DNA from: Candidatus Methylumidiphilus alinenensis
GTDB taxonomy: Bacteria > Pseudomonadota > Gammaproteobacteria > Methylococcales > Methylococcaceae
NCBI GenBank assembly: GCA_003242955.1
Contig: QJPH01000596.1
Coordinates: 1-45,567, forward strand
DNA: 45,567 nt
Direction of reading: 5' to 3'
This document shows, piece by piece, positions 22,201 to 28,600 of this stretch; the first letter of the stretch is position 1; every line of letters starts with the position of its first letter. The notes under the pieces were generated by a model. That model had not been told where the DNA came from and ran no database searches. It was given only the letters and a program-made list of their open reading frames with translations. A program made the translations under genes and the position numbers.

Positions 22201-24498
22201 TTCTGCGGTATGTTTTCCCAAAGCCACCAAACCCTGCCGCTGCCCACCTACCCCTTTGCCAGAGAGTCATACTGGGTGGAACCCGCAGCAGCCCAGAACC
22301 GTCCCCCCTCTGTTGAATTAACTCCTTCCCTTCACGGGGGAAGGCTGGGCAATACTGTTGAATTAAGCACGCTCACATACCAAATCGTAGGGCGGCAACC
22401 CTTTGCCGCCGAGACAAACCGTATGCCCAGTCGGCATAGGGATGCCGACCTCCTCCTTAATTCAACAGCATTGGCTTCACAGCCGACCGGCCAGGAGGCC
22501 GCCACGTCGGGCCAAGACTGGCTATTTGTTCGGGAGGACTGGATTGATGCCCCGCTGGCCGCAGGGGTGGACTGGAAAGCCCGCCTAATCCAGTTTGCCG
22601 GCAAAGTGGTCTGGGCGGTGTATACGGATGCGTGGGATCGGGAACCGTTCGCGCAACTGTTAAACCAATTGCAGACGGCTGCCGGGTTGTCCGCGCCACT
22701 GCAAGTGCAATTGATCCACGCCCAAGGCCTGGTGCTGGATCGATTGATGCCCTCCCCCGCCGTCGTACTGTTCCTAGGGCCGCAGGCCAGTTCCGCAGTG
22801 CAAGCCGCCGACGGCGACATCGCGGCGGTTTACCATCTTAGCCAGTTCCTGATGCGCAGAGATTGGGAAGAGCCGGTACAGATTTACTATCTGTACGCAA
22901 GCGACCCGGCAGTGCCGCGTTTGGATTGCGAAGCGCTTCCCGGCCTGCTCGGCACGGCGATGATGGAAAACCCAAACCATGCATGGACATTGATCGCTTG
23001 CCATGGTCTAAGGCCAGAAGTGACAGGCATGCAATTGCTGGCCCAGGAATGGCTGGCAGACGGGCATGATGCGGTTGCCCAAAAACTGGCCCGCCGGGAA
23101 TCCGCGCAGGGGGCGCAGATATTCCAGAGCCAGACTTTCCCGAGGGTGCGTTACGAACAATCGCGGCGGCAGATCAACCGCAGAGTTCAAACGGGCTTCA
23201 ACAGCGTGGCAACCCCGCTGTTCCAAGCCGGCAAAACCTACCTGCTGGCAGGCGGGTTGGGCCTAGTCGGGGAGGAAGTCTGCGCCGAGTTAGCCAAGCA
23301 CTATCAATCCACCTTAGTTATCCTGTCCAGAAGCGCCTACGATTCGCGGCGGCAGGGACAATGCGAGAGGCTTGCAGCCTTGGGAGGGCGGGTGCATTAT
23401 TATTCCGTCGATATAGCTGATCGCGCCGCGCTGCGGCAGACCTATGCCGATGTCAAACAGCGGCTTGGGCCGATTCACGGTGTCATCCATCTGGCCAACA
23501 CAGTGGAAGGCGGCCTGATCGCCAGCATGGACTGGGCATCGTTCCAGCAAATGGGGGCGGTCAAAACCCAAGGCAGCCTGCACTTGGACGAACTGACCGC
23601 AGGCGAGCCGCTGGACTTCTTTATACTGTTTTCTTCGATTGTGGCGTTCGGCATACGCGGATCGGCCGGCTACAGCTACGCCTGCGCGTTCCTGAACCAG
23701 TTTGCCAGCCACCGCAACCGCCTTAAAGACCTAGGCCAACGTTCAGGCAGCACCGTGTCCCTTTGTTGGGGGCCTTGGACTTCCGATCCTGTCCACGCCA
23801 GCCAAGACAACCAGCGCAGGCAGAAAATCCAAGCCGATGGCTTTGGTCTAATCTCCATTGAAAAGGCTTTCCCGCTGCTAGGCCGTTGTCCCGCCCAAAG
23901 GCTGGACATGCTAGCCGTCTGGGCCGTCCGCGATCTAGCAAAAGTGTCTCGGTTCATGGATGTGCAAACCGAGGGTAGGCCGGGGCAACCGGAAGCCCTG
24001 TCCGGCAATGACTGGGAAGCCAAAATCGGCGCTTGGGAGCAGCAAGCCTTACAGGGAAGGCCACTGCCTGCGGAGTGCTTGGCGAAAGCCATCAACTTGG
24101 AGGAAATTCAATTGCTGGAGCCGTCTTTGATTCAGCGCATCCACCGTCTGCTTTTTCCCAAGCAAGACATTCCGCCTGCAGCAGGTCTTGCCCCCGCCCC
24201 GGCGGAACCGCCTTTGCCATTCCGTCCGACCGGTCAGGAAACTGAAGCCGACAAGCTGGCAAGCATCAAAGCGGCCATTCGGGATGTGGCTTGCGAGCTG
24301 CTTAAGCTGAAAGAATTGGATGAGCGGGAGGCTTTCCAGAACTACGGCATGGACTCGGTGTTTGGTGTCCAATTGGCCATCCGCCTGGAAAAGAAGCTGG
24401 GGAGGGAGATTTCACCAATGTGGCTGATCGACTTCCCGTCAATCCAGGCATTATCACGGCGCATCCTTGAACTGTTTGCGGAACCCGTTGAAGTTTAG
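7264..24498 (+). CDS. Four-module trans-AT polyketide synthase
   Basis: A giant type I modular PKS of 5744 residues. Domain order: KS1-DH-KR-cMT-ACP, KS2-KR-ACP, KS3-cMT-ACP, KS4-KR-ACP. Each KS is followed by the linker typical of AT-less modules (YTLQVGRE-like and LPTYPFxxxxYW motifs) and no AT domain with a GHSxG motif is present, so malonyl units must come from a separate acyltransferase not found in this window. The N-terminus (MSLSKAAILEQVRNRQISPE) looks like a helical docking segment, suggesting an upstream partner protein that is not encoded here. All four KS domains keep Cys-His-His. Two in-frame copies of a 124-bp palindromic repeat lie in its linkers. The start ATG has only a weak AGAAG site in front of it. 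Confidence 0.95.
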   Translation: MSLSKAAILEQVRNRQISPEAGLKLFRELEQAPLPVAEPVSPLQAASEPVANRQASADIAVIGLSGQMPGAQNWQQMWTLLSEGRDAVGEVPWSRWNAARQAEGTESRKRWGAFLEDIDCFDPLFFEISPKEAEQMDPQQRLLLQESWKAFEDAGYPAEALSEKSCCVFIGCTQGDYLSETGNREINPHSLTGRSVSAMAARISYFFNLRGPSVTVNTACSSSLAALVMACERLRDGGSELGLVGGISLMSTATAHTTMDEVGMISPEGKCRTFDQDAQGIVPGEAVGVVVLKRLADALRDGDPIYGVIRGYGINHDGKTNGLTAPSGPAQTALLLDIYRHFQLDPNTLGYIEAHGTGTKLGDPIEVHALTDAFAHYGVDKRQCAIGSIKTNIGHTLEASGLMGLFKVLLCLGRQKLVPSLHFNTPNEHIAFADSPFYVNTQLRDWPRLDGQPLRAGVSSFGMSGTNAHVVVEEPPCTAAASAGGRPPHYLFVLSAKTPEALALRVAGIWQWLDEHQFDPSFSLADVAYTLQVGRSHFAYRAAIVAHDVEALQARLLVLQTHVANTTELAHQPETALGAERKLAESRLRSLAQARPDEAELIFNALADFYRQGVPLDWGLLYPAGRPRRIAALPCYPFAKQRYWLHAAASSDRPTFSRALGKHPLLHENTSDLSGQRYTAYLTGDEFFLADHLVRMDGQGLRKILPGVVYLEMARAAALAATGHDTGIDTAIRFTDIAWIQPLYVDQAQQVHIRIAGVEDNGLHYQIYTESLNPVANQAPVAVVHAEGRAEILGAVPVQPPLLDIAQLRQQTPRELGAEACYQRIRSAGVQHGECLQGIQYVALGEGQALASLSLPAAMDSQRQAYGLHPTLLDAAVQSAIGLILDATPDKAQPSLPFALEQLDILGGCEDEMLAWLRYAPGGSPADTVQKLDIDLCDRQGHVRVRMAGLSSRARGAEKPAAVPQAAFNGEAAQTIPLHALTPVWNVVPTGEHTGLMPDYRCRLLVIGATAAQMQAIRQVYPQAIHAPVSHSDSIEAISQCLKAHVFEHLVWVAPESTLAVTAKDAWLPDGGMIDAQKQGVLFLFRIIKALLATGFDELGLEWTLLTFRAQNLTQQDEADPTHAGVHGLVGSLAKEYPHWKIRLLDLDSEQDWPLQTLFALPVEPEGRALAYRQSHSEYAVRGPEWFRQSLIHVDSLQAASLYQNGGVYVVIGGAGGIGEAWSRFMIERHQAKIVWIGRREKDEAIQRRLDALPNPASASYIAADARDFAAMEKACRKIKALHPKIHGVVHSAIVLNDLSLGRMDEQRFMDSLSAKVDVSVCLARVFRKEPLDFVLFFSSMQAFSRAPGQSNYAAGCTFKDAFALKLARQWPYTFSNGSSYHKPTVKVVNWGYWGSIGIVNDDAYHNRRKDDDEGSIEPQEAMEFLSRFVASPFTQLAPFKALTAKALAQACGTEDITAYPTRLPSILDKVRQRFAESQSRLPHAQTEWRRLEEASQCPDMDALLFRLLDASLQALALREGQHSLPGYLQRWLQESLRLLNAVARPAGHAEALDRLWAEWDNAKVGWAANPNLKAAIVLIETCMKALPDILTGRLAATDVMFPNSSVELVEGIYRGNLVSDYFQQALADFLVSAIKQRLSENASASQPSPSLRILEIGAGTGGTTSVILPRLQPFAGAIEEYCYTDLSRAFLLHAQEHYAPGRPFLSMRIFNVEKPLAAQAGADTGVSADRYDFIVAANVLHATKDIRNTLRNAKAALQTNGVLLLNELSQHSLLSHLTFGLLEGWWLYEDAPLRIQGSPGLFPETWLDILGEEGFTLACLPVKNARSLGLQIIAAQSDGIVRQTRPALEIADEAATTPTTTPTATSHSQAAAFSETLLREKATDYLKQRVAHTLKMSPRQIDSSKPLEIYGIDSILVVQLANALRKDFKKISNTLFFEVQTIDALAEHFLQTQKDVLARLVGLEQGGPADNTVELSTPTFQIVGRQPFAAETNRVPSRHRDADLPLNSTVLGPAEPPPRREGRQTDFSRNLQASRQGGPSINGHSGAGKQGLNVFDVAIIGLSGRYPKAPDVDALWEQLKAGNNCVSEIPASRWEWQAYFDPQKGKAGKMYTRWGGFLDDVDCFDPLFFRISPREAEAMDPQERLFLQCAYQALQDAGYTPDNFGGDRQTGVFVGAMNSSYRGKPAHFSIANRVSYQFDFQGPSMAVDTACSASLTALHVALESLYCGSCQRAIVGGVNLILAPTHYIGLTELGMLSAGPECKSFGNGADGFIAAEGVGAVILKPLTQAIKDGDNIYAVLKGSAVNAGGRTNGYTVPNPNAQAAMVAEALRRAGISAAAVNYVEAHGTGTALGDPIEIKALAKAFESSLADGFAAHPQSCAIGSIKSNIGHCESAAGIAGLTKVLLQLQHQQLAPSLHSASLNPAIEFKDTPFVVQQGLAHWQRPRVQVNGETQYAPRTAGLSSFGAGGANAHVIIEEYIPPAWQNALQQSAQPAIVPLSAKNAERLRIVAARLLQKLRKTPVDASPRGFNLANLAYTLQVGREAMDARAGFIASSMRELEEKLDAFLAQDVGDGVAGLEDVYQSPAKTGAAASNLLHSDEDAAALLDAWMAKKKYPKLLELWTMGFTVDWNRLHQSDGVPHPHRISLPTYPFLKERYWHEESVPQPKPSPQPVRAASPPTCPDAPEQARGISFLARWDAQADAPQRVQASQQTVLIVCGESPSRLEQALAEHHRDVETILIRLASETRHVSAAEWLCGIGDTSGFASCLRGAGEIDCLYFLSLDEAEPGGLPLHALACSQERNEIQLLRLVKYLTAHNHQPHTIDTYILTLDNYALADEAVRPQGAGLTGLAYAIAQGNHRFAVRNIDLSSQDLAQPALRQTLLAAIVREPASSQGEVIKIRAGTRYRQAFYDLAWPDPAFSPIRQGGVYLILGGAGTIGRAISRHLISQYRARVIWLGRSAEQAANVQEALQAFAGFADQPSYIQADATCLDSMRQAVECVKREYPAIHGALYSALLFDADNSIDKTTEAAFRAILDVKTKGSVYFYAALENEPLDFLCYFSSGQAYAFSGAAKHSAYASGIAFSDALAQALHRRAKFPVGTINWGFWRSSFKQSPAAQNFSCLDDEEGCACFERFVFALQQPTPLSQVLCFRPSPSVLALMNYHRPTDAAAHSAAVSKITDIDEHIREIAADSFANTLKAPRENIDPNLAFAEYGLDSILGVRFVNLINDRLNIRLNTAVIFEYSSLARLTKHLIKRYRGDIAAQALPAAEPAPAIPEPRPHVAAASADIAVIGMSGKFPGALNIAEFWDKLIQGTSGIVEYPEQYLDQARYFSPAKEPGKSYCKWGGILPDRYGFDPQFFNLSPREAHAMNPHQRLVMQEGWKAFEDAGYNPARLGGSKTSVIIGAEPTGYFQGSFTGASDALVASRLSYCLNLGGPALVVNTGCSSSAVAIHLACESLRSGESDLALAGGVNACMNQDALINLSAAEMLSPRGICATFDASADGTVISEGIGVVVLKRLEDAIADGDSIDGVICGSGINQDGASNGLTAPNGLAQEQLIADIYQKFGIDAAAISYIEAHGTGTKLGDPVEANALARAFKRLTRQQACCAVGSAKSHIGHTSAAAGVIGLIKTLLSMRHRKLPPLLHFNRLNPLIEFEGSPFYINAQAAAWQAPSGAPRMAAVNSFGHSGTNAHLVVREHSPSAPVPSGRANNGQIWPVPLSAKTESSLSTLVQDYATFLERLQNGSLDQTATLAEIARTLQTGREAMRFRLVFAAETVSELAQKMLAFLDGQNVAGCWQGVAQSRNAADSPPPAPDAPVEQLAQRWCQGQALDWAASYGQPAKRVHLPTYPFANKEYGPQCQPTQQGGALPAHKDVLLAQLQAQSSDLQNTRMEALLFDLLWANLHEAGIVTWVESPEASGEIAVSSMVALAAARSPRHKIPAFYQRWLDESIQLLIDRQYLYRQDGKLFCFKQDIACLDALWDEWGREKPRWLENPNQRAQIGLVEACLRWLPAILTGQKLVTDIMFPNGSMELVEAIYQNNLVSDYFNAVLGDALVAAIQAHMQAAPGAAIRILEIGAGTGGTTRGLLRQLRPFQQVLAEYCYTDLSKVFLNHAKRHYAPGNPYLSTKLLDIDKPLAEQDVPLHHFDFAIATNVLHATGNVRRTLRHTRSALRPGGLLLINEMSDKSLFVHLTFGLLEGWWLYDDAELRIPGIPGLQPESWSRVLAEAGFARVTFPAQAEHGFGQQIIIAENSREAVAPLGDGLDGTAAQTEDAQNSIAEVLVAELAEALQMECDDIGMDESFADYGLDSLLGINFIRRLNQRLGLDLETVAIFDYNSVRKLRDYIADTHRGLRSAFAHSTVPAPKTRGDCAARRGDANTSDPAQAGAMHGQSPTVGSSATFAQEPIAIVGISGQFARSPNLDVLWENLAAGKDLVCAASRWDLSKFFSPSQLKDPDFRVDGGFMDDIDRFDPLFFKISGAEAAYMDPQQRIFLETAWSALENAGYADDSADGKPYGIFVGYGGSDYVRLFDTGTAPAQAFWGNSASVIPARIAYYLNIHGPAVTVDTACSGSLVAIHQACQALWMREIKLALAGGVSVMCTPTFYQTGTRAGMLSPTGRCRSFDETADGFIPGEGAGVVALKRLSDAVADGDHIHGVIRGSGINQDGNTNGITAPSAKSQERLERYVYDRFHIDPADIQMVEAHGTGTKLGDPIEVSALTRAFRAYTDKAEYCALGSVKTNIGHVGPVAGVAGLFKILLSMKHRKMPASLHFERANPEIRFKGSPFYVNTRLRDWHVDGGGIRCAALSSFGFSGTNAHLVIEEAPASPRRHGEKPAWLIALSGRSENVLARQAENLLAFCAQADALGEPVDLGNLSYTLLTKRKHWNHRLSCVADSLESLRRILGQWLATGRVRDVYVAQLQEDSTREQAALQRHLNECLEKCRQTPVADDYIESLSTVAELYVQGYGLDFCGMFSQSHQTLPLPTYPFARESYWVEPAAAQNRPPSVELTPSLHGGRLGNTVELSTLTYQIVGRQPFAAETNRMPSRHRDADLLLNSTALASQPTGQEAATSGQDWLFVREDWIDAPLAAGVDWKARLIQFAGKVVWAVYTDAWDREPFAQLLNQLQTAAGLSAPLQVQLIHAQGLVLDRLMPSPAVVLFLGPQASSAVQAADGDIAAVYHLSQFLMRRDWEEPVQIYYLYASDPAVPRLDCEALPGLLGTAMMENPNHAWTLIACHGLRPEVTGMQLLAQEWLADGHDAVAQKLARRESAQGAQIFQSQTFPRVRYEQSRRQINRRVQTGFNSVATPLFQAGKTYLLAGGLGLVGEEVCAELAKHYQSTLVILSRSAYDSRRQGQCERLAALGGRVHYYSVDIADRAALRQTYADVKQRLGPIHGVIHLANTVEGGLIASMDWASFQQMGAVKTQGSLHLDELTAGEPLDFFILFSSIVAFGIRGSAGYSYACAFLNQFASHRNRLKDLGQRSGSTVSLCWGPWTSDPVHASQDNQRRQKIQADGFGLISIEKAFPLLGRCPAQRLDMLAVWAVRDLAKVSRFMDVQTEGRPGQPEALSGNDWEAKIGAWEQQALQGRPLPAECLAKAINLEEIQLLEPSLIQRIHRLLFPKQDIPPAAGLAPAPAEPPLPFRPTGQETEADKLASIKAAIRDVACELLKLKELDEREAFQNYGMDSVFGVQLAIRLEKKLGREISPMWLIDFPSIQALSRRILELFAEPVEV
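7432..13137 (+). other. PKS module 1: KS-DH-KR-cMT-ACP
   Basis: KS1 covers about residues 57-475 with Cys220 (NTACSSS), His355 (HGTGT) and His395 (NIGHTLEASG). DH covers about 658-952, with His692 in ADHLV and Asp874 in HPTLLDAAVQ, so it appears active. KR has GGAGGIG at about 1213, Ser1340 and Tyr1353 (NYAAGCTFKDAF). The C-methyltransferase has LEIGAGTGGTT at 1655-1665 for S-adenosylmethionine. The ACP serine is Ser1915 (GIDSI). Expected unit: alpha-methyl, alpha,beta-unsaturated. The domain order matches common trans-AT modules. Confidence 0.9.
13165..13310 (+). mobile_element. 124-bp palindromic element, copy 1, in frame in the ACP1-KS2 linker
   Basis: The element runs 13176-13299. Its ends are inverted repeats: CAATACTGTAGAATTAAG (13176-13193) and CTTAATTCAACAGTATTG (13282-13299), with one mismatch. 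Inside are two perfect 8-bp hairpins, 13217-13236 (GGCGGCAA/TTGCCGCC) and 13256-13275 (GTCGGCAT/ATGCCGAC). The element is directly flanked by GGGCCCGCCGA at 13165-13175 and 13300-13310, a perfect 11-bp direct repeat that looks like a target duplication. Element plus one repeat is 135 bases, exactly 45 codons, so the PKS frame stays open. A second copy lies at 22350-22473. Confidence 0.85.
13432..17058 (+). other. PKS module 2: KS-KR-ACP
   Basis: KS2 begins near residue 2057 with Cys2212 (DTACSAS), His2347 (HGTGT) and His2392 (NIGHCESAAG). No DH-like HxxxGxxxxP block follows. The KR has GGAGTIG from 2936, Ser3066 (FSSGQ) and Tyr3081 (SAYASG). The ACP has Ser3222 (GLDSI). Expected unit: beta-hydroxy. 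Confidence 0.88.
17140..20340 (+). other. PKS module 3: KS-cMT-ACP
   Basis: KS3 begins near residue 3293, with Cys3450 (NTGCSSS), His3585 (HGTGT) and His3625 (HIGHTSAAAG). There is no KR. The C-methyltransferase has LEIGAGTGGTT at 4082-4092 and is closely similar in motif layout to the one in module 1. The ACP has Ser4318 (GLDSL). Expected unit: alpha-methyl, beta-keto. Confidence 0.88.
22310..22349 (+). repeat. Extra hairpin segment abutting palindromic element copy 2
   Basis: CTGTTGAATTAA at 22310-22321 repeats the end motif of the neighbouring element (22355-22366) at a 45-base offset, exactly 15 codons. Between them lies a hairpin CCTTCCC/GGGAAGG (22324-22330 and 22338-22344). This looks like a partial or nested second insertion that also kept the frame. 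Confidence 0.5.
22350..22473 (+). mobile_element. 124-bp palindromic element, copy 2, in frame in module 4
   Basis: Same length and architecture as copy 1. The ends are CAATACTGTTGAATTAAG (22350-22367) and CTTAATTCAACAGCATTG (22456-22473), and the same two internal hairpins are present. The encoded peptide is nearly identical to that of copy 1: both contain NTVELST and, later, GRQPFAAETNR and PSRHRDADL. No clear flanking direct repeat is seen for this copy, apart from GGCT near both ends. Confidence 0.8.
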
Positions 24499-24509
24499 AG
24501 GTATTAACG

Positions 24510-25625
24510 ATGAAAACTATGGAAGAACTGTTGGGGGTCAAGCCTCAAATCCAGCGCCCCTTGCAAAACCCTGCCCGACGGTCGGTTTCCTTCAGTTTTT
24601 TATTTTTCTCGGATGCCCGCAGAGACATCTCGAACCGGGAAAAATACGAATTTACGCGGGACATAACGCTGTTTGGCGACCGCGAAGGTTTTACGGCAGT
24701 CTATTTGCCCGAGCGGCATTTTTTTGAACACAGTTCGGTGTTCGCCAACTCTTCGATCATGGCTGCCTACCTGATTCCCCAAACCGAGCGCATTCGCTTT
24801 CGTACAGCCGGAATTTCCCTGCCGTTGCACCACCCTGTGGAAGTGGTGGAAGCCTGGTCCATGAACGATATCTTATCCGGCGGACGGGTAGATTTGGGTT
24901 TCGGCTCAGGCTGGCAGGAAAAAGACTTCATCCTGTCGCCAAATACCTATGAGAACCGCAAGGACGTTTGCAACGAGCGCATTCCCATTGTGCAGAAGCT
25001 GTGGCGCGGCGAGACCGTGAACTTCCCAGGGCCTAAAGGCGTTGAAATTCCCATCCGGGTGTATCCTCGCCCCGTCCAGAAAGAACTTAATGTATGGCTG
25101 CTGGTAGTGCAAAACGATGCTGCGTTTACCTATGCGGGAAGGCAAGGGTATAACGTGTTCACGATGCTTTCCGGGGTGGACATGGACACGATGGGAAAAA
25201 AGTTCGCACTATACCGGCGGGCCCGCGAAGAAGCCGGCCACGACCCGCAAACCGGTGTCATCTCGCTCATGTTGCACACCTTTCTGCATGAAAACAAGGA
25301 AATCGTGGACAACGCCATCAAGCGGCCATTCACGGAATATATTAAAAGCTTTCTCGACGCGCATGTCGAATCGGGGCTAGGCAGAAGCAAGGGTGTCGAT
25401 GATATAGGCGAGGCGGAAAAGGCCAAAATGCTAGAATATGCTTACCATCGCTATTCTAAGACCGCCGCTTTGTTTGGAACTGTGGAAGAGGCAAAAGCCA
25501 TCGTCGACCATGCGCTACAGGCGGGCGTCGACGACATCGCCTGCCTCGTTGATTTTGGCGTGGACTACACCATGCTGAAATCCTCGCTCCCCTATTTGCG
25601 CAGGCTTGTCTCGGCTTATCTCTAG
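24510..25625 (+). CDS. Luciferase-like flavin monooxygenase of the PKS pathway
   Basis: A 371-residue single-domain LLM (bacterial-luciferase TIM-barrel fold) of the type repeatedly found inside PKS/NRPS loci. Recognisable family blocks are FLFFSDARRD, the VYLPERHFFEHSS segment, SLPLHHPVEVVEAWSMND and GGRVDLGFGSGWQEKDF. It probably uses FMNH2 and O2 to oxidise an ACP-bound intermediate: hydroxylation, epoxidation or oxygen insertion are all known or proposed for relatives. The ATG follows AGAGGT, 12 bases after the PKS stop. It ends 7 bases before the next PKS start, so the three are one transcript. Its place between module 4 and the KS0-oMT module suggests it acts on the chain at that hand-over (inference). 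Confidence 0.87.
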   Translation: MKTMEELLGVKPQIQRPLQNPARRSVSFSFLFFSDARRDISNREKYEFTRDITLFGDREGFTAVYLPERHFFEHSSVFANSSIMAAYLIPQTERIRFRTAGISLPLHHPVEVVEAWSMNDILSGGRVDLGFGSGWQEKDFILSPNTYENRKDVCNERIPIVQKLWRGETVNFPGPKGVEIPIRVYPRPVQKELNVWLLVVQNDAAFTYAGRQGYNVFTMLSGVDMDTMGKKFALYRRAREEAGHDPQTGVISLMLHTFLHENKEIVDNAIKRPFTEYIKSFLDAHVESGLGRSKGVDDIGEAEKAKMLEYAYHRYSKTAALFGTVEEAKAIVDHALQAGVDDIACLVDFGVDYTMLKSSLPYLRRLVSAYL

Positions 25626-25632
25626 GAGAGTT

Positions 25633-28600
25633 ATGAATACCCAGGAAATATTAAAGCAGATCGAAAAGCGGATCGCTGAGTTGTCAAAACCAGGCGAGGT
25701 GGCAGTCGACCGAGCCAATCCCTTGGCAGGCAACCCCGCCATCACAGAAATACCCCAGCCAAAAGCCTGTGACCGGCCCGCCACCGAGACCGCCGCCCCC
25801 TTGCCGCCAGTGGCTCCGATAGCCATCATCGGGCTTTCCGGCTACCTGCCAAAATGCCAGTCCGTGCGCGATTTCTGGCAAGCTTTGGACAATGATGAAA
25901 GTTTGCTGGAGGAGATTCCAAAAACACGCTTTGACTGGGAAAAACACTATGACCCCAGCGGTGCGCAAGCAATGAAGAGCTACACAAAATGGGGTGGCTT
26001 CATTCCTCAGATTAGCGGATTTGATGCCGGTTTCTTCCAGATGCTGCCCAAGGACGCAAAACTGCTCGACCCACGGCAGCGCCTGCTGCTAATGTCGGTA
26101 TACCATACCTTGGAAGACGCCGGCTACGCGCCGGAGTCCCTGCGCAAAACGCACACCGGGGTTTTTGTCGGCGCAGAGGAAAACGAATACGTTAAACCCC
26201 CCCAGTGGGACATAACGCAAAGCCAAGGCATCGGCAACGCGCCTAGCATGATTGCCAACCAGATTTCCTATTTTTTTGACTGGCGCGGCCCCAGCGAATA
26301 CCTGAACGCCATGTGTTCCGGTGGAGCGGTGGCCATCCATCGGGCGGTGGCCTCGCTGCGGGCAGGTGAAAGCAGCCAGGCCATCGTCGGCACCGCCAAC
26401 CTGCTACTGCGGCCCGAAACCTTCATCGCGCTGTCCGCCATGGGACAGATGAGCCGCACCGAGGCGGTCAACTCCTTCGGCCCTGATGCCAACGGCTACC
26501 TGCCAGCCGAGGGGGTCGCCAGCATCCTGCTGAAACCGCTGGCGCAAGCCGAAGCGGACGGGGACGCGATTTACGCGGTGCTAAAAAACACCGCGGTCAA
26601 CTTCAACGGTCAGGGCGGCATGTCCATTGCCGCGCCCAACGTCGCCTCGCACACCGACCTGATCTTGCAATGCTACCGCGAAGCCGGCCTAAACCCGTGC
26701 GAACTGGGTTATATCGAAGCCCAAGGCATGGCCAACCCAATCACCGATATCGCCGAATGGCGGGCATTCAACCGCGCACTGCAAATCCTAGCGCAAGAAA
26801 GCGGTGTCGTCTTAAGCGACGGCGGCTGTAAAGTCAGCACACTCAAGCCCACATCCGGACATATGCAGTCCGCCTCTGCGTTCGGTGCACTGTTCAAGAT
26901 TTTGCGCAGCTTCCAGACCGATACGATTTACCGGATTCGCGGTTTCCGGCAGGCCAACCCCGACTTGGAGACGGAGCGCCAACCCTGCCGGTTGGCGGCA
27001 AGTAACCAACACTGGCCGCCGCAATCCTGGCCGCGCCTAGCCGGCCTGCACTCTTACGGATCGGGCGGCAGTAACGCCCACTTGCTGATTGAAGAGTACC
27101 GACCGCAACCCATGCCTGCCCCGGTTTGCGAAAAACCGGAGATACTGGTTTTTTCCGCGCAAACGCCGACGCAATGCCGCACCCAGATCGCCCACCTGCT
27201 CGCTGCGTTGCGACAAAACCCAGCCTACCCGTTGGCCTCCGTCGCCCATACCTTGCGCGTCGGCAGGGATGCGATGGAAGCCCGCGTGGCGTTTATCGCC
27301 CAAACCCGCGACGAGTGGATACGGCAGGCGGAGGCTTACCTTGACGGCCAGCCCGTGCCTAGGGGCGTGTTTGCAGGCGAATCCGGCAAGGATTCGCCCT
27401 GCCCGCTGCCTGCCGCAGCGGACGGGGATTTGCATGCCTTCGCCCAAGACTGGGCAAAAGGGCGTTGCGTCGCTTGGCCGCCGACAAGCACGGGGAAGGC
27501 GGTGCGCCTGCACCTTCCCACTTACCCGTTTGAGCTTAAGGAATATTGGCTGGACAAAGCGCAGGCTGCGCCTCCCGCCGTCCAACGCGCATCGCTATCC
27601 GACCCAGCGGGCATGTTTCCAGTCCATGGGCCATGCCAAGAAGAATCGCACCAAGAGACAAACTTTATAAGCGAAAACCTAACGATGAATGCAAACCCTG
27701 ACACAAGCCGCAGCGCCGGCGAGAAAGCGGTCGAACTGTTCACTTATTGCGCTGCAACCAGTGACCAAGATTTTTATGAGGATTACCTGACGTTCTGCCC
27801 GTTTCCAGAACGGACACCAGGCTTCTCAATGACCCGCGTCTTTTTAAACCCCAAGCAATACCGCAAGGAAATGGCGCTGATCCAACGCAAACAGATTGAA
27901 ATGCGGCAAGTGCTGTTTTTCAAGGAAGACTTCACGCAAATTAGACATCTGCTGGACATTGGCTGCGGCCACGGCACGGACGTGATACAAATCGCCCACT
28001 ATTACCCACACATCTGCACCGACGGGTTTACCATCACCAAAGCGCAGGCCGATTTGGGCAGCCACCGCATCGCACAGAAAGGGCTGTCCGACCGCGCCCG
28101 CATTTTCAACCACGATAGCTCCAAAGTTGCGTTCCCGCGCCAAGATTATGACGTGGTCATCGGCTTGGAAGTGAGCTGCCTAGTCGCCGACAAAGACGGA
28201 CTGTTCAAGAACATCGAATCTTCGTTGAAAAATCATGGCCGCGTCCTGTTAATGGACTTTATTGCCAACCTGCATGGCGCCATTGAGGATCCCAGCATCG
28301 ATATTTACATTCCCACACAAGAACAATGGGCCAGGAATCTGGCAAAGCACCACTTGGTGCTTGACGAACTCATTGACGTGTCACCGCAAATCGCCAATTT
28401 CCAGCACGATCCAGAACACGAGGAAAATCTCAAGGACTGTCCGCAAGTGGTGCGGGATTCATGGCGAAACTATGCCAACAACGCGGTTGCGATTGACCGA
28501 GGCTGGTTGAGCTATATGCTGTTCCGTCTGCGTAAAGACCAATATTCCGATGTCGCCGAGTTGGAAAAGTACAACATGGGGAAATTGCGCACCCCAAAGC

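Larger units (their letters stand above)
20500..24492 (+). other. PKS module 4: KS-KR-ACP
   Basis: KS4 begins near residue 4413 with Cys4578 (DTACSGS), His4713 (HGTGT) and His4753 (NIGHVGPVAG). The KR has AGGLGLVG from 5329, Ser5458 (FSSIV) and Tyr5470. It has NTVEGG where module 1 has VLND, so it lacks the Asp often linked to the opposite alcohol stereochemistry. The ACP has Ser5698 (GMDSV). Expected unit: beta-hydroxy. The second palindromic element sits between the post-KS linker and the KR structural half. Confidence 0.86.
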
